This document shows, in pieces, positions 46,184 through 56,442 of a DNA stretch of 64,000 nt (position 1 is its first letter; every line of letters starts with the position of its first letter). The translations under genes and the position numbers were made by a program. The notes beneath the pieces are model-generated. The model did not search any database. It was not told where the DNA came from and saw only the letters and a program-made list of their open reading frames with translations. This DNA comes from CAVOGJ01 sp963700865. GTDB taxonomy: Bacteria > Planctomycetota > Planctomycetia > Pirellulales > Pirellulaceae. The DNA lies in assembly GCA_963700865.1 (NCBI GenBank), contig CAVOZC010000002.1, positions 186,001-250,000 of the forward strand, in the 5' to 3' direction.

Positions 46184-47488
46184 ATGCTCGATCGTAAGTA
46201 CCTGCTGGAAAATCTGGAAGCCGTCAAGACAAATTGCCGCCAGCGGGGGGTGCGTGTCGAGATCGATCGACTGTGGGACCTGGAAACGAAGCGCCGCGAG
46301 CTGGCACAGTCCGTGCAGGAACTCAATCGCCGCTCGAACGAAGTCTCCAAGTCAATCGGCAAGGCTCCTGACGCAACCGAGCGCGAGCGGCGCATGGAGG
46401 AGGGCCGCCGCTTGCGTGAGGAAAAAGAATCCGCGCAAAAGGCCCACGACGCTCTCGAGGAAGAGATTGTCGGCATCCAGCGGTTGATCCCGAATCTGTC
46501 CCATCCGGCGGCTCCGATTGGCAAGGATGATAAGGCGAATCTCGAGGTGCGGCGGGGAAAACACGCGCCGCGGTCATTCGAATTTACGCCCCAGGACCAC
46601 GTGGCTTTGGGAAAGCAACTTGATTTGTTCGACTTCGAGGGAGGCGCCCGCACGACAGGGCACGGCTTTTACTTCCTCAAGAACGACGCCGTGCTGCTGG
46701 AAATGGCCTTGCAGCACTATGTATTACGAATGCTAATGCAGGAGGGCTTTACGCCCACCATCACCCCCGATCTGGCGCGGAATGAAATTCTGGAGGGGAT
46801 TGGCTTCAATCCGCGGGGCAACGAGACCCAGATCTACAGTGTGGCGGGAACCGATCTCAGCCTGGTGGCCACGGCCGAAATCACGCTGGGCGGATGGTAC
46901 GCGGGCAGCGTTCTGGACGAAAAACAATTACCGCTGAAGCTCTGCGGTGTCAGCCATTGCTACCGTACCGAGGCCGGTGCTCATGGGCAGGCCAGCAAGG
47001 GACTCTACCGCGTGCACCAATTCACAAAGGTCGAAATGTTTGCGTTTACGCTGCCCGAGGAGAGCGAGGCGATGCTCGAACATTTCTGCGATTTGGAGTG
47101 CCGCATCTTCGACGGCCTCGAAATCCCGTATCGGGTCGTTGATACGGCCACGGGCGACCTGGGTGGACCCGCGTATCGCAAATTCGATCTCGAGGCCTGG
47201 ATGCCCGGCCGTGGCGAGGCGGGCGAGTTTGGCGAGGTGACGAGTACCTCCAACTGCACCGACTATCAGGCGCGGCGGCTGAATGTCCGCTACAAGAAGG
47301 CGTCCGAAAAAGGCACCCATTTCGTGCATACGCTCAACGGTACCGCCGTGGCCATGAGTCGGGCCATGATTGCGGTGCTGGAAAATCACCAGCAGGCCGA
47401 CGGTTCGGTCCATGTTCCGGCCGTCCTGCAACCCCTGCTTGGCAAAGATCGTCTCGTACCGACGCTGGCGGCGACCACGACCGCTTAG
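46184..47488 (+). CDS. serS: Seryl-tRNA synthetase
   Basis: 434 residues. The N-terminal coiled-coil arm that grips the long variable arm of tRNA-Ser covers about 30-105 (LWDLETKRRELAQSVQELNR ... KAHDALEEEIVGIQRLIPNL). The class II core has motif 2 (GVSHCYRTEAGAHG with LYRVHQFTKVEMF), the serine-specific TAEITLGG (TAE loop), VVDTATGDLGGPAYRKFDLE, and motif 3 LNGTAVAMSRAMIAVLENHQ. All expected residues appear present and the length is normal. A GCCTCC/GGAGGC hairpin begins 2 bp after the stop and may terminate transcription. Confidence 0.97.
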   Translation: MLDRKYLLENLEAVKTNCRQRGVRVEIDRLWDLETKRRELAQSVQELNRRSNEVSKSIGKAPDATERERRMEEGRRLREEKESAQKAHDALEEEIVGIQRLIPNLSHPAAPIGKDDKANLEVRRGKHAPRSFEFTPQDHVALGKQLDLFDFEGGARTTGHGFYFLKNDAVLLEMALQHYVLRMLMQEGFTPTITPDLARNEILEGIGFNPRGNETQIYSVAGTDLSLVATAEITLGGWYAGSVLDEKQLPLKLCGVSHCYRTEAGAHGQASKGLYRVHQFTKVEMFAFTLPEESEAMLEHFCDLECRIFDGLEIPYRVVDTATGDLGGPAYRKFDLEAWMPGRGEAGEFGEVTSTSNCTDYQARRLNVRYKKASEKGTHFVHTLNGTAVAMSRAMIAVLENHQQADGSVHVPAVLQPLLGKDRLVPTLAATTTA

Positions 47489-47814
47489 GGGCCTCCCGCC
47501 GCCGGAGGCACCCGGTTGGGGGGCCGTGCGAAATTGTCGTGCTGGTTTTCCCTCAGCTCAGGCGTTTCGCAGGCAGCGCGTAAACTGTTACGCAGGCCAT
47601 GGTTAGGCGGACGGTTGGCCAGCTCACACTCGCGGCACCGGTTGCTGGGCCCGTTTCGTTGACAGAATCGTCAGCGTCCATAAGACTGAAATGCTTCTAA
47701 CGCAAGGATTTGCAACAAGCCCGAGCGCACGGTTCGATCACCATCGCCCCACGCGTGTGAACGGGGAAGGCTGTTGTTCGTCATGGTTACCAGGTTTGTC
47801 GATAAGGAGCCGAG
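47489..47814. other. Intergenic region with a terminator-like hairpin
   Basis: 326 bp between serS and the metalloprotease. A 6-bp stem GCCTCC/GGAGGC lies at 47491-47509, without a T-run. The rest should hold the promoter of the protease. An AAGGAG site at 47804-47809 directly precedes its ATG. Confidence 0.5.
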
Positions 47815-50800
47815 ATGGGGGTCAGAAAACAGAGAGCGCGCAGGAGTCTGACGGCGGAGACTTTAGAGACACGTGTCTTGCTGGCGGCGGACATACAGAT
47901 CGACGCTGCGACCGAAATCGCTCATGGTGCGGGTTGCGCCTGCGGTGCTTGTGCCTGCGTGAGTCAGGAAGTGGCTGCGGCCCTTCCGGAATCCGACCTG
48001 CTGCGTGAGGAGCACGATCACGGCGAACTCCAGTTCTCCGCCGATGGCAAGGCGTTCTATTTCGACCCGGCTCCGGAACTTGGCGACCCCGGCGGACGGC
48101 GGTGATCCGGACGGAGAGCCAGACACGGATCCCCGCGAAGGCCTGACCGTGCCCATTTTTCACAGCAATCCGTCGGCCAGCAAGAAGATCTTTCTTGATT
48201 TCGACGGTCATGTTGTGGTGGGCACCAGTTGGAACCAATACAACAACGGCAACCCGATTTACGCGCCGGCCTATTCATCGGACGGGAACATCTTTGATTT
48301 CAGCTCGACCGAACTGAATCGCATCGAAGAGACATGGAAACGGATCGCCGAGGACTACGCGCCATTCGATGTTGATGTCACGACGGAAGAGCCGCCCGCT
48401 TCGCTCTTCACGCAAGGCAATCAGGCCATTCGTGTGCTCTTCACCACGGATCGGGACGAGCCGCAACTCGGCGGCACGGGCAACTATTGGTTCGGCGGCG
48501 CCGGTGGCGTCGCTTTCCTGAACTCCTGGTCCTTTAACAACGACACACCGGTCTGGGTGTTCGAGAATAATCTTGGCGCGAATGCCAAGAATATGGCTGA
48601 GGCCGGTTCCCACGAAGTGGGGCACGCGCTGAACCTTTCGCACGACGGGACGAGTTCGGTTTCGTACTACAGCGGCCATGGCGGTACCGGTACCACCAGT
48701 TGGGCCCCCATCATGGGCGTCGGCTATAACCGCAATGTGACTCAATGGAGTCGCGGGGAGTACAACAATGCCAACAACACGCAGAATGATCTGGCGATCA
48801 TCACCAACCCGAACCGCCTTCCCTATCGCAGCGACGATCATTCCAGCGTCATCACGAATGCGGCCGCGGCGACGCCGCTCGTCTCGGTCGGCTCGATCAA
48901 CGTTGATGTGGCGGGCATCATCGAACGTGCGGACGATGTGGACGTCTTTCGCATTGACGCCTTTGGTACCACGTCGGTCAACTTGAACATCGACCCGTTC
49001 GCAATTGGCCCGAATCTCGACATCCAGGCCACGATTTACGATTCGACGGGAGCCATCGTGGCGACCGACAATCCGACGAACCGCTTGGACGCCAGCTTCA
49101 ACTTGAACCTTCCGGCGGGTACGTACACGCTCGTGATCGATGGAGTTGGCTTCGCGACTCCGGCGAACGGCTTCAGTGATTATGCAAGCCTTGGACAGTA
49201 CAACATCACCGGGACGATCGATTTCGCCGATCCCGTGCCGGGCGGCCCCCAGGTGACTGCCGCTCCGGTCTCGAACAGCGCTATTGGCCCCACCTCCGTA
49301 TTGATCACCTTCGATCAACCGATTGATTCGACCACGGTATCGACGGCCGACGTGACGTCGTTCACCGATCCACTCGGGAATGATGCCAGCGGTCAGATTA
49401 CTTCGATCACGTTTCCTGCCGTGGACCAGATGCAGATCAATTTCGCTCCGTTGGTCGTGGACGGTGCCTACCAGGTGACGATTGGCCCTCAGATTTTCGA
49501 TTTTGAGGGACTGGCCATGGACCAGAATCAGAACGGCACGGCGGGCGAGGCGGCGGACGCGTACTCGTTTTCCATCGAGGTGGAAGGGGACACGGCCCCC
49601 GGAGTGGGCCCCAGCATCTTGGCTCCGCCTGTTTTGGACGATGTCAACGCACCCAGCTCGTTGACGTTTACATTCGATCAGCCGATGGATACCGAGTCCT
49701 TTGACCTGTTGAGCGACATCCTGGTCTTTGAGGGTCCCACGGCGAGTGCCCTTTTGGATCTGACGGGTTTTACCTGGGTCTCTAGCACGATGCTTCGCGT
49801 CGACTTCGAGACGCAAACGACGGCGGGTCCGTATGTCATGGTGATCGGACCGGACATTCGCGATCTGGAGGGCCTCTCCATGGCCCAGCCATACGTCGCC
49901 CAGTTTCAGTTAACTCCCGATACAACCCCTGGCGGACCAGTGATCATCCAGACGCCGGTCCTCGACAATGCGGACGCGCCTTCCTCCTTGACGTTCCAGT
50001 TTAACCAGTCCTTGGATCAGGGCAGTGTCTCACTGCTCGATGTCACTCTGTTCGAAGGTCCCCTCGGAAATGACTTGACCGGATCGCTGACGGGAATTAG
50101 TTTTCCGGCAGACGATCAGATTGAAGTCAATTTCACCACACTGTCGGCCGTCGGCTCCTACTCGCTACGCATTGGTCCCGACATCCTCGATATCGAGGGC
50201 CTGGCGATGGACCAAAACCAGAATGGTACGGCAGGCGAAGCTGCGGACGACTATACCTTTGTCTTTGTCATTGCAGCGCCCGCGATTCCCGGAGACTTCA
50301 ACGGTGACGGCGTTGTGAACGTGACCGATATTGATTTGTTGTGCGCTGCCGTCAACTCGGGCGGCAACGATCTCGCCTTCGACCTGACGTCGGACGGTTC
50401 GGTCGACATGGCCGACATGGATGAACTGATTTTGAACACCATCGGCACGCTCTATGGCGACGCCAATCTCGACTTTAATGTCGACACCTCCGACTTCAAC
50501 CTGTGGAATGACAACAAGTTCACCACGGGCGCCGGTTGGGCCGGCGGCGATTTTAACTGCGATGGGAATACGGATACCTCGGACTTCAACGTCTGGAATA
50601 CGAACAAGTTCCAATCCGGTGCCGCCTTGGCATCCGTGCCACGCGCCGTGCCCATGGCCACGCTCGAGACACGCCCCGCCGTGGCGATCGGGATCGCTCA
50701 CTTCGAGCCGGCAGACTCGCGATCGACACCAACACTCGTGGGTTCGGCGACCGTGGGCCTCCGCAGCGAGCCCTTCGCGGCGCGTCGAACGATTCGCTGG

Positions 50801-50860
50801 GGTGAGTCGCATGAGGAGCACGCCTCGCGGGCCGACGCCTTTTGGGCTCGCTTCGCTTAA
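47815..50860 (+). CDS. Secreted metzincin-type metalloprotease with repeat and dockerin-like domains (frameshifted)
   Basis: The ATG at 47815 follows AAGGAG. The N-terminus RRSLTAETLETRVLLAAD is the planctomycete extracellular LExRxLLAA leader. One extra C in the CCCC run at 48087-48090 shifts the frame; restored length is about 1014. The protease domain (IFLDFDGHVVVGTSWNQYNN) has the zinc site GSHEVGHALNLSHDG (HExxHxxxxxHD) and a likely Met-turn (PIMGVGY). A bacterial pre-peptidase-like beta domain follows (DVDVFRIDAFGTTSVNLNID). Then come three Ig-like repeats, two of them with nearly identical GLAMDQNQNGTAGEAAD ends. The C-terminus has dockerin-like calcium repeats: GDFNGDGVVNVTDIDLL, DLTSDGSVDMADMDEL, NVDTSDFNLWNDNKF and NTDTSDFNVWNTNKF. 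Confidence 0.9.
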
Positions 50861-50890
50861 TCCAGCTCGGAGCGGACAACCCGATTTTTT

Positions 50891-50916
50891 CACCGGCGCT
50901 CACTCGAGCGCCGGTG
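50891..50916. terminator. Perfect 10-bp hairpin after the metalloprotease gene
   Basis: CACCGGCGCT, a 6-base loop, AGCGCCGGTG, 30 bp past the stop. It is preceded, not followed, by a T-run, so it is not a textbook terminator for the plus strand. It is the strongest simple hairpin in the area. Confidence 0.55.
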
Positions 50917-51017
50917 TTCGTTGATGGCCCCCCAGTTGCCTCGGCTCGCGACTGCCGTGAGGATCATCCAACCAACGACCAGTGCTTCGTCAAGATTCAA
51001 TTTTTGGGTTCGCTCAC

Positions 51018-51756
51018 TGTGGCCGGGGCATCTTGCCCCAGTCGACTGCGGCTGGAAGCCACAGCCACGGTCTTGACCAACGCCGAGCCCGGCACTTGAC
51101 GCTGCACTAGGGCCGCCCCGGTCGACTGCGGCTGGAAGCCACAGCCACGGTCTTGACCAACCCCGAGCCCGGCACTTGACGCTGCACCAGGGCCGCCCCG
51201 GTCGACTGCGGCTGGAAGCCACAGCCACGGTCTTGACCAACCCCGAGCCCGGCACTTGACGCTGCACTAGGGCCGCCCCAGTCGACTGCGGCTGGAAGCC
51301 ACAGCCACGGTCTTGACCAACCCCGAGCCCGGCACTTGACGCTGCACCAGCGCCGCCCCGGTCGACTGCGGCTGGAAGCCACAGCCACGGTCTTGACCAA
51401 CGTCGAGCCCGGCACTTGACGCTGCACCAGGGCCGCCCCGGTCGACTGCGGCTGGAAGCCACAGCCACGGTCTTGACCAACCCCGAGCCCGGCACTTGCG
51501 CTGCACCAGGGCCGCCCCAGTCGACTGCGGCTGGAAGCCACAGCCACGGTCTTGACCAACGTCGAGCCCGGCACTTGACGCTGCACTAGGGCCGCCCCGG
51601 TCGACTGCGGCTGGAAGGCCACAGCCACGGTCTTGACCAACGTCGAGCCCGGCACTTGACGCTGCACCAGGGCCGCCCCGGTCGACTGCGGCTGGAAGCC
51701 ACAGCCACGGTCTTGACCAACGTCGAGCCCGGCACTTGGCGCTGCACTAGCGCCGC
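51018..51756. repeat. Tandem array of nine 80-bp repeats
   Basis: Copies begin (at GTCGACTGCG) at 51041, 51121, 51201, 51281, 51361, 51441, 51520, 51600 and 51681. The period is 80 bp, with one 79-bp and one 81-bp unit. Each unit contains GGCTGGAAGCCACAGCCACGG, TCTTGACCAAC, GAGCCCGGCACTTGACGCTG and a GCCGCCCC spacer. Variation is limited to a few positions (CCCC or CGTC before GAG; CACTAG or CACCAG). The left edge, 51018-51069, is a full copy of the 52-bp element found at 17965-18016. The last unit overlaps the stop codon of the phosphoglucosamine mutase gene. The apparent minus-strand reading frames across it are artefacts of the repeat. Confidence 0.95.
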
Positions 51757-53087
51757 ATCACCCGGGCCGTCTCGTCGCACAAACGGCGGGCCTCGTCTTC
51801 GCTGGGTGCCTCGGCCACAATCCGGACGATCGGTTCAGTGTTGCTGGCGCGCACCAGCAGCCACTTATCCGGCCAATCGAGACGAAGGCCATCCAGATGA
51901 CTCGCGGCGGCCCCGGAGAAATGTGCCTCAAGCCGCGGGAGGGCGGCGGCCACCTGCCCGCTTTCCAGGTCAACTTTCGCTTTATGGATCGCGTAGCGGG
52001 GCAACTCGTCCACCAGTTGGCTAAGTGGTTTTCCGGTCGCTGCCAGGGCGTCGAGCACGAGTGCCATCCCCACGAAACTATCACGGACATAGCCCACCTG
52101 AGGATCAATCGGTCCGCCATTTCCCTCGCCGCCGAAGACGGCTTTTTCCTGTCGCATGAGCTGCGCGACATTCGCTTCTCCGACAGCCGAGCGGAAAAAG
52201 GGGACGCCTGCCGCACGGGCCAAGTCTTCCGCCATGCGGCTGGTCGAACAGTTCGTGACGACGGGGCCCTGGCGGCTGGACAGGATATGCCGCAGACAAA
52301 CGGCCAACGTGTATTCCTCACCCACGTAGCGGCCGTGTTCATCGATCAGGGCCAGCCGATCCGCGTCGGGATCCTGGCAAAAGCCAACGGCGAAACTGGC
52401 CGAGCCGACGAGCGCGGCAATCCCCGAAAGATGATCGGCCGTCGGCTCGGGCGGATGGGCGAATCTCCCATGCGGCTGCCCGCCCACCAGGGCCAGATCA
52501 CAGCCGAGTTCCTTCAGCAGGGGGGCGCCTGAGACGCCGCCAGCGCCGTGATTGGCATCCAGCAGCACGGAGAAGCCCTGTGCCCGGATGCGGTCGGCCG
52601 CGACAAGACGGAGGACCGCCGCCAGGTGGTCGGAAACGGTGTCGTCCAGCACCTCGGCATGGCCGATCCGATCATAGGCCTGCCAGTCGTGGTCGCCCCG
52701 CTGATAGCCTTCCAGGACTCGCTGGCCCAGTTCCGCCGACACGACCTGACCGTCGGGACCGAACAGTTTAATTCCGTTGTAGGGGGCCGGATTGTGGCTG
52801 GCTGAGATTTGCATGCCGCCGGCCGCCTGATGCTGCCGCACGAGTCGGCCGGTCGTGGGCGTGGCGGCTACCTGGGCGTCGAGCACATCGCGGCCCATTC
52901 CGCAGATAGCGGCGCGGACGGCATCCGCCAACAGGGGACCCGTTGCGCGACCATCCCGGGACAGGATCAGCGGCCCGGGGGGCAGGTGCGGTACGAAGGC
53001 AGCCGCATAGTCGATGGCGACCTGCGGGGTCAACGTTTCCCCCACGACGCCTCGCAGGCCAGAAACGCTGATGATAAGTTTACTCAT
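51747..53087 (-). CDS. glmM: Phosphoglucosamine mutase / phosphohexomutase (archaeal-type)
   Basis: 446 residues. The ATG at 53087 gives LIISVSGLRGVVGETLTPQ. The active serine lies in GGMQISASHNPAPYNGIKL, the metal loop in FCQDPDADRLALID, the sugar loop in FGGEGNGGPIDPQ and the phosphate loop in RASNTEPIVRIVAEAP. The EGNGG sugar loop is typical of archaeal and planctomycete members, where E. coli GlmM has GEQSGH, so glucosamine specificity is inferred. It would make GlcN-1-P for UDP-GlcNAc. Its stop codon (51747-51749) lies within the final unit of the 80-bp array. Divergent from the second mutase gene. Confidence 0.85.
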   Translation of the reverse strand: MSKLIISVSGLRGVVGETLTPQVAIDYAAAFVPHLPPGPLILSRDGRATGPLLADAVRAAICGMGRDVLDAQVAATPTTGRLVRQHQAAGGMQISASHNPAPYNGIKLFGPDGQVVSAELGQRVLEGYQRGDHDWQAYDRIGHAEVLDDTVSDHLAAVLRLVAADRIRAQGFSVLLDANHGAGGVSGAPLLKELGCDLALVGGQPHGRFAHPPEPTADHLSGIAALVGSASFAVGFCQDPDADRLALIDEHGRYVGEEYTLAVCLRHILSSRQGPVVTNCSTSRMAEDLARAAGVPFFRSAVGEANVAQLMRQEKAVFGGEGNGGPIDPQVGYVRDSFVGMALVLDALAATGKPLSQLVDELPRYAIHKAKVDLESGQVAAALPRLEAHFSGAAASHLDGLRLDWPDKWLLVRASNTEPIVRIVAEAPSEDEARRLCDETARVMRR

Positions 53088-53267
53088 AGTCGACTCGACG
53101 GCACTTTGGGATCGACCCGGAAACGCGTCCCCTTGTGGACGGCTGTGCGAGGTGGAACGCCTCGCAGGGCAGTATACGGGACCGGTCGTCGCGAACCAAC
53201 CGAGCGACGATTTCCCTTCGCGTCCTGTCCTCACCAGCCCACGTCCATTCTTACCCCTCAGCAAGCC

Positions 53268-55072
53268 ATGCAAACCGCAGACGCACTCGAACGACTTCGC
53301 CAAGCCGCCTCGGACAATAAGCTCACCGAAAGCGCGCTCGACCACATTCAGGAATGGCTTGAGCAACCCAGGTATGCCGCCTATCTGCCGGCCATCCTCG
53401 AACATATTGAGCAGGAAAAATGGCAGGCGCTTGATGACGCGTTTTGGACAATCATTCCTTTCGGTACGGGTGGTCGACGCGGGCGGATGTATCCGATTGG
53501 CTGCAACATGATCAACACGCGGACCATTGGAGAGAGCGCCCAGGGGCTGGCGACTTATGTCAAATCGCAACTTGACGGCAGGACACCCACCTGTGCCATC
53601 GCCTTTGACACCCGACACCGCTCGATCGAATTTTCCCGGCTGTGCGCTGAGATCATGGTGGCCAACGGGTTTCGCGTGTTCTATCTCGACGAGCATCGGA
53701 GCACGCCGGAGCTCTCGTTCCTGGTGCGCTTTAAGCAGTGTGCCTGCGGTATCATGGTCACGGCCAGCCACAATCCGCCCAGTGATAATGCGGTCAAGGC
53801 TTACTGGTCGACGGGTGGTCAAATCCTCCCCCCGCACGATAAGGGGGTCATTGAAAACGTCATGTCGGTTGACCAGATTGAGCGCGTTAACTTTGACGAG
53901 GCGGTACGCTCCGGCCAAATTGAATTGTGCAAGGCCGAGGTGGATGCCGCGTTTATTCACGCCGTCAGCGGGCAAGCCTTTCCCGGCCCCCGGGACGTGA
54001 GCATCATCTACTCCCCCTTACACGGTGTTGGCGCGACCGCCGTCTGTCCCGCCTTGGAAGCGGACGGCTTTACGGAAGTGGAGGTCTTTGGCCCCCACGC
54101 CAAGCCAGATGGCGACTTTCCCAACGTGCCCCAGCATGTGTCCAACCCGGAGAATCCGGCCGTCTTCGCAGCGATCATTGTTCGCGCCCAACAGGTGGGG
54201 GCTGACCTGATCCTGGCCACCGACCCGGACTGTGACCGACTGGGATGTGCATCGCCCCTTTCGCTCGATACCACGGGCCCCTGGAGGACCTATACCGGCA
54301 ATCAAATTGCCGCCATGCTGACCGACTTCGTGCTCCAGCAGCGGCAGCAACAAGGCACGTTGACCCCCGAGCACTATTTGGTGAAGACGCTCGTGACCAC
54401 CGAGATGATGCGCCGCATTGGCGAATCGTACGGCGTGCAAACCGTGGGGGACCTGCAGGTTGGTTTCAAATGGATCGGTGGCGTCATGGACGAAAAAGGC
54501 CCGGATCGGTTTGTGCTGGGGGCCGAGGAATCGCACGGGTATCTGGTGGGCCAATACGCGCGGGATAAGGACGCCGCCGTGGCCTCGATGCTGATGGCAG
54601 AGTTGGCCGCGGCGATGAAGTCCCAAGGCAAATCGCTGCACGAGAAACTGGAAGCCTTATACTGGCAACACGGTTATCATGCCGAGCGACTCGCCACCAC
54701 GACCATGCCAGGGTCGGAAGGCATGGCCAATATGAAGCGGCTGATGGAATCGCTCCGCAACCAACCACCCACCGAACTGGGCGGGCTGAAAGTGACGGGC
54801 GTCCGTGACTATGCGTCGGGACAAGTCATTCTGCCGGACGGCTCACGAACGCCGCTGGCTGGGCCCCGCGGCGATATGGTCATCATCGATCTGGCCGCGA
54901 TTGGAAATTACGTCGCCGTGCGCCCTCGGGAACCGAACCCAAGGTGAAGTTTTATACGTTCGCCTACGTACCTCCCGAGCAGATTGCCGATCTGGCGGTG
55001 ACCACTGCCCAAACGGCCCAGCGGCTGGACGATCTCGTGGGAGACCTGGAGGCCTTCGCAGCAACACGATGA
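53268..55072 (+). CDS. Phospho-sugar mutase (phosphoglucomutase/phosphomannomutase type), C-terminal frameshift
   Basis: The ATG at 53268 starts MQTADALERLRQAASDNKL, a helical N-terminal extension. The mutase core has IPFGTGGRRGRMYPIGCNMI, the catalytic Ser in GIMVTASHNPPSDNAVK, the metal loop LATDPDCDRLG and the sugar loop LGAEESHGYLVG. At about 54927 one T is missing (CGCCCTCGG for CGCCCTTCGG). Beyond it SGTEPKVKFYTFAYVPPEQ, the phosphate-binding loop, continues to TGA at 55070-55072. The restored protein is 601 residues, the size of PgcA-like enzymes. The stop overlaps the uvrC start (ATGA). Interconverts hexose 1- and 6-phosphates. Confidence 0.92.
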
Positions 55073-56442
55073 CGGATCCCCACGACGCTTCCCAACCCAC
55101 CTCGCCGGACGGCCCCCAGGACGGAGATCCGCGGCTGGCCTTCAAGCGCGCCGCGAACAAGGTCCGTGCCTTTCCCAAGTCTCCCGGCGTTTATTTGCTC
55201 AAGGACGCGGCAGGCCGCGTAATCTATGTGGGCAAAGCCAAGAATCTGCGGGCCCGCGCCGGCAGCTATTTTCTCAGGGCGGCGACAGAGGAATTTCGCA
55301 CCCGCGATTGGGTGCACGAAATCGCCGACGCCGACTGCGTCGAATGCGAAAGCGAGGTCGACGCCCTGTTGATGGAATCGCGGTTGATCAAAGATGTGCA
55401 GCCGAAGCACAACCGGGAGCTGAAGGATGACAAGACGTTTCCGTACCTGATGATCTCGACGCGGGAAGATTTTCCCCGTGTGGAAGTCACCCGCGAACCA
55501 AAGCAAGTCGGCGCGAAACTGTACGGTCCTTTCGCCAGTGCGGGTGCGCTGCGGGGCGCGGTGCAGGTGCTGCAGCGGGTGTTCAAGTTCCGCACGTGTA
55601 CGCTCGACATCGAGGAAAACGACGAGCGGTGGCGATGGTTCCGTCCCTGCCTGCTCGCCAGCATCGATCAATGCACGGCGCCCTGTAATCTCCGCATCTC
55701 GAAAGAAGAGTATCGCAAGGACATTCGCCGCTTGCAGATGTTCCTGGAGGGAAATAAGTCCCGGTTGCTGAAGCAGCTGCATGCGGAAATGGAATCCGCG
55801 GCTCAGACGCTGGAATTTGAGGTGGCGGCGCGACTGCGTGACGAAATTCACATGATCGAGACACTCGATGAACGGGGCGAACTTGATACCCACGTCCAGC
55901 CGGAAGTCTTCCAGATTGATCCCAAAAAAGGGCTGGCGGGACTGCGCAAGATTCTCAAACTGACGGCGACGCCGCGGACGATCGAGGGCATCGACATCGC
56001 GCACCTGGGCGGAGGTCAGACGGTTGCCAGCGTCGTCCAGTTTATCGACGGTCTGCCCTTCAAGCCAGGTTATCGCCGCTACAAGATTCGCCAGGTCGAT
56101 GGCATCGACGATTTTCGCAGCATCCACGAAGTGGTGTCCCGGCGTTACTTGCGCATGCAGCAGACGTCCGATATTTTCCCCGACATCGTGTTGATCGACG
56201 GTGGCAAGGGTCAGCTGGGCTCAGCCGTGGCCGCGTTCGACGAACTGCACATCCAGCGGCCAACGCTCCTCTCCCTCGCCAAAAAGAACGAAGAAATTTT
56301 TACTCCCGGGGCTACGGAACCGCTTCGCTTGAGCCGCCACGCGTTCGCGCTGCGCCTGCTGCAATACGTCCGGGACGAGGCCCATCGTTTCGCACAACAC
56401 TACCACCACATCCTCCGCCGCAAATCGACGTTGGGCGATTAG
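55069..56442 (+). CDS. uvrC: Excinuclease UvrC, short form without C-terminal HhH
   Basis: 457 residues; the ATG at 55069 overlaps the mutase stop. The GIY-YIG nuclease domain is intact (SPGVYLLKDAAGRVIYVGKA, NLRARAGSYF, Glu in LLMESRLIKDVQPKHN). CLLASIDQCTAPCN and a UVR motif (FEVAARLRDEIHMIETL) follow. The RNase H-like 5'-incision domain has EGIDIAHLGGGQTVASVVQF, VLIDGGKGQLGSAV and YVRDEAHRFAQHYHHILRRK. The protein ends eight residues after the HxxLRRK block, where most UvrC (about 600 residues) continue into the tandem HhH DNA-binding domain. The stop is clean and the next gene begins at once, so this seems to be a real short form. Nucleotide excision repair. Confidence 0.93.
   Translation: MTDPHDASQPTSPDGPQDGDPRLAFKRAANKVRAFPKSPGVYLLKDAAGRVIYVGKAKNLRARAGSYFLRAATEEFRTRDWVHEIADADCVECESEVDALLMESRLIKDVQPKHNRELKDDKTFPYLMISTREDFPRVEVTREPKQVGAKLYGPFASAGALRGAVQVLQRVFKFRTCTLDIEENDERWRWFRPCLLASIDQCTAPCNLRISKEEYRKDIRRLQMFLEGNKSRLLKQLHAEMESAAQTLEFEVAARLRDEIHMIETLDERGELDTHVQPEVFQIDPKKGLAGLRKILKLTATPRTIEGIDIAHLGGGQTVASVVQFIDGLPFKPGYRRYKIRQVDGIDDFRSIHEVVSRRYLRMQQTSDIFPDIVLIDGGKGQLGSAVAAFDELHIQRPTLLSLAKKNEEIFTPGATEPLRLSRHAFALRLLQYVRDEAHRFAQHYHHILRRKSTLGD

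Noticed and set aside
48275..49816. 513-codon minus-strand open frame inside the metalloprotease gene
   Set aside because: It is the antisense shadow of a strongly supported secreted protease in GC-rich DNA. The composition is Arg-rich and matches no family.
50890..51667. Repeat-encoded proteins on the minus strand across the 80-bp array
   Set aside because: The open frames exist only because the 80-bp unit has no stops on that strand. The same peptide cycles through three frames, and no ribosome site or family match is seen.
51018..51756. CRISPR array
   Set aside because: The whole 80-bp unit is conserved from copy to copy with no unique spacers, and no cas genes are nearby.
53088..53975. 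Long N-terminal extension of the phosphoglucosamine mutase frame
   Set aside because: The extra sequence is antisense to the well-supported phospho-sugar mutase gene, and the family N-terminus begins at 53087.
54964..56127. 387-codon minus-strand open frame opposite uvrC
   Set aside because: Antisense shadow of UvrC with no family pattern.
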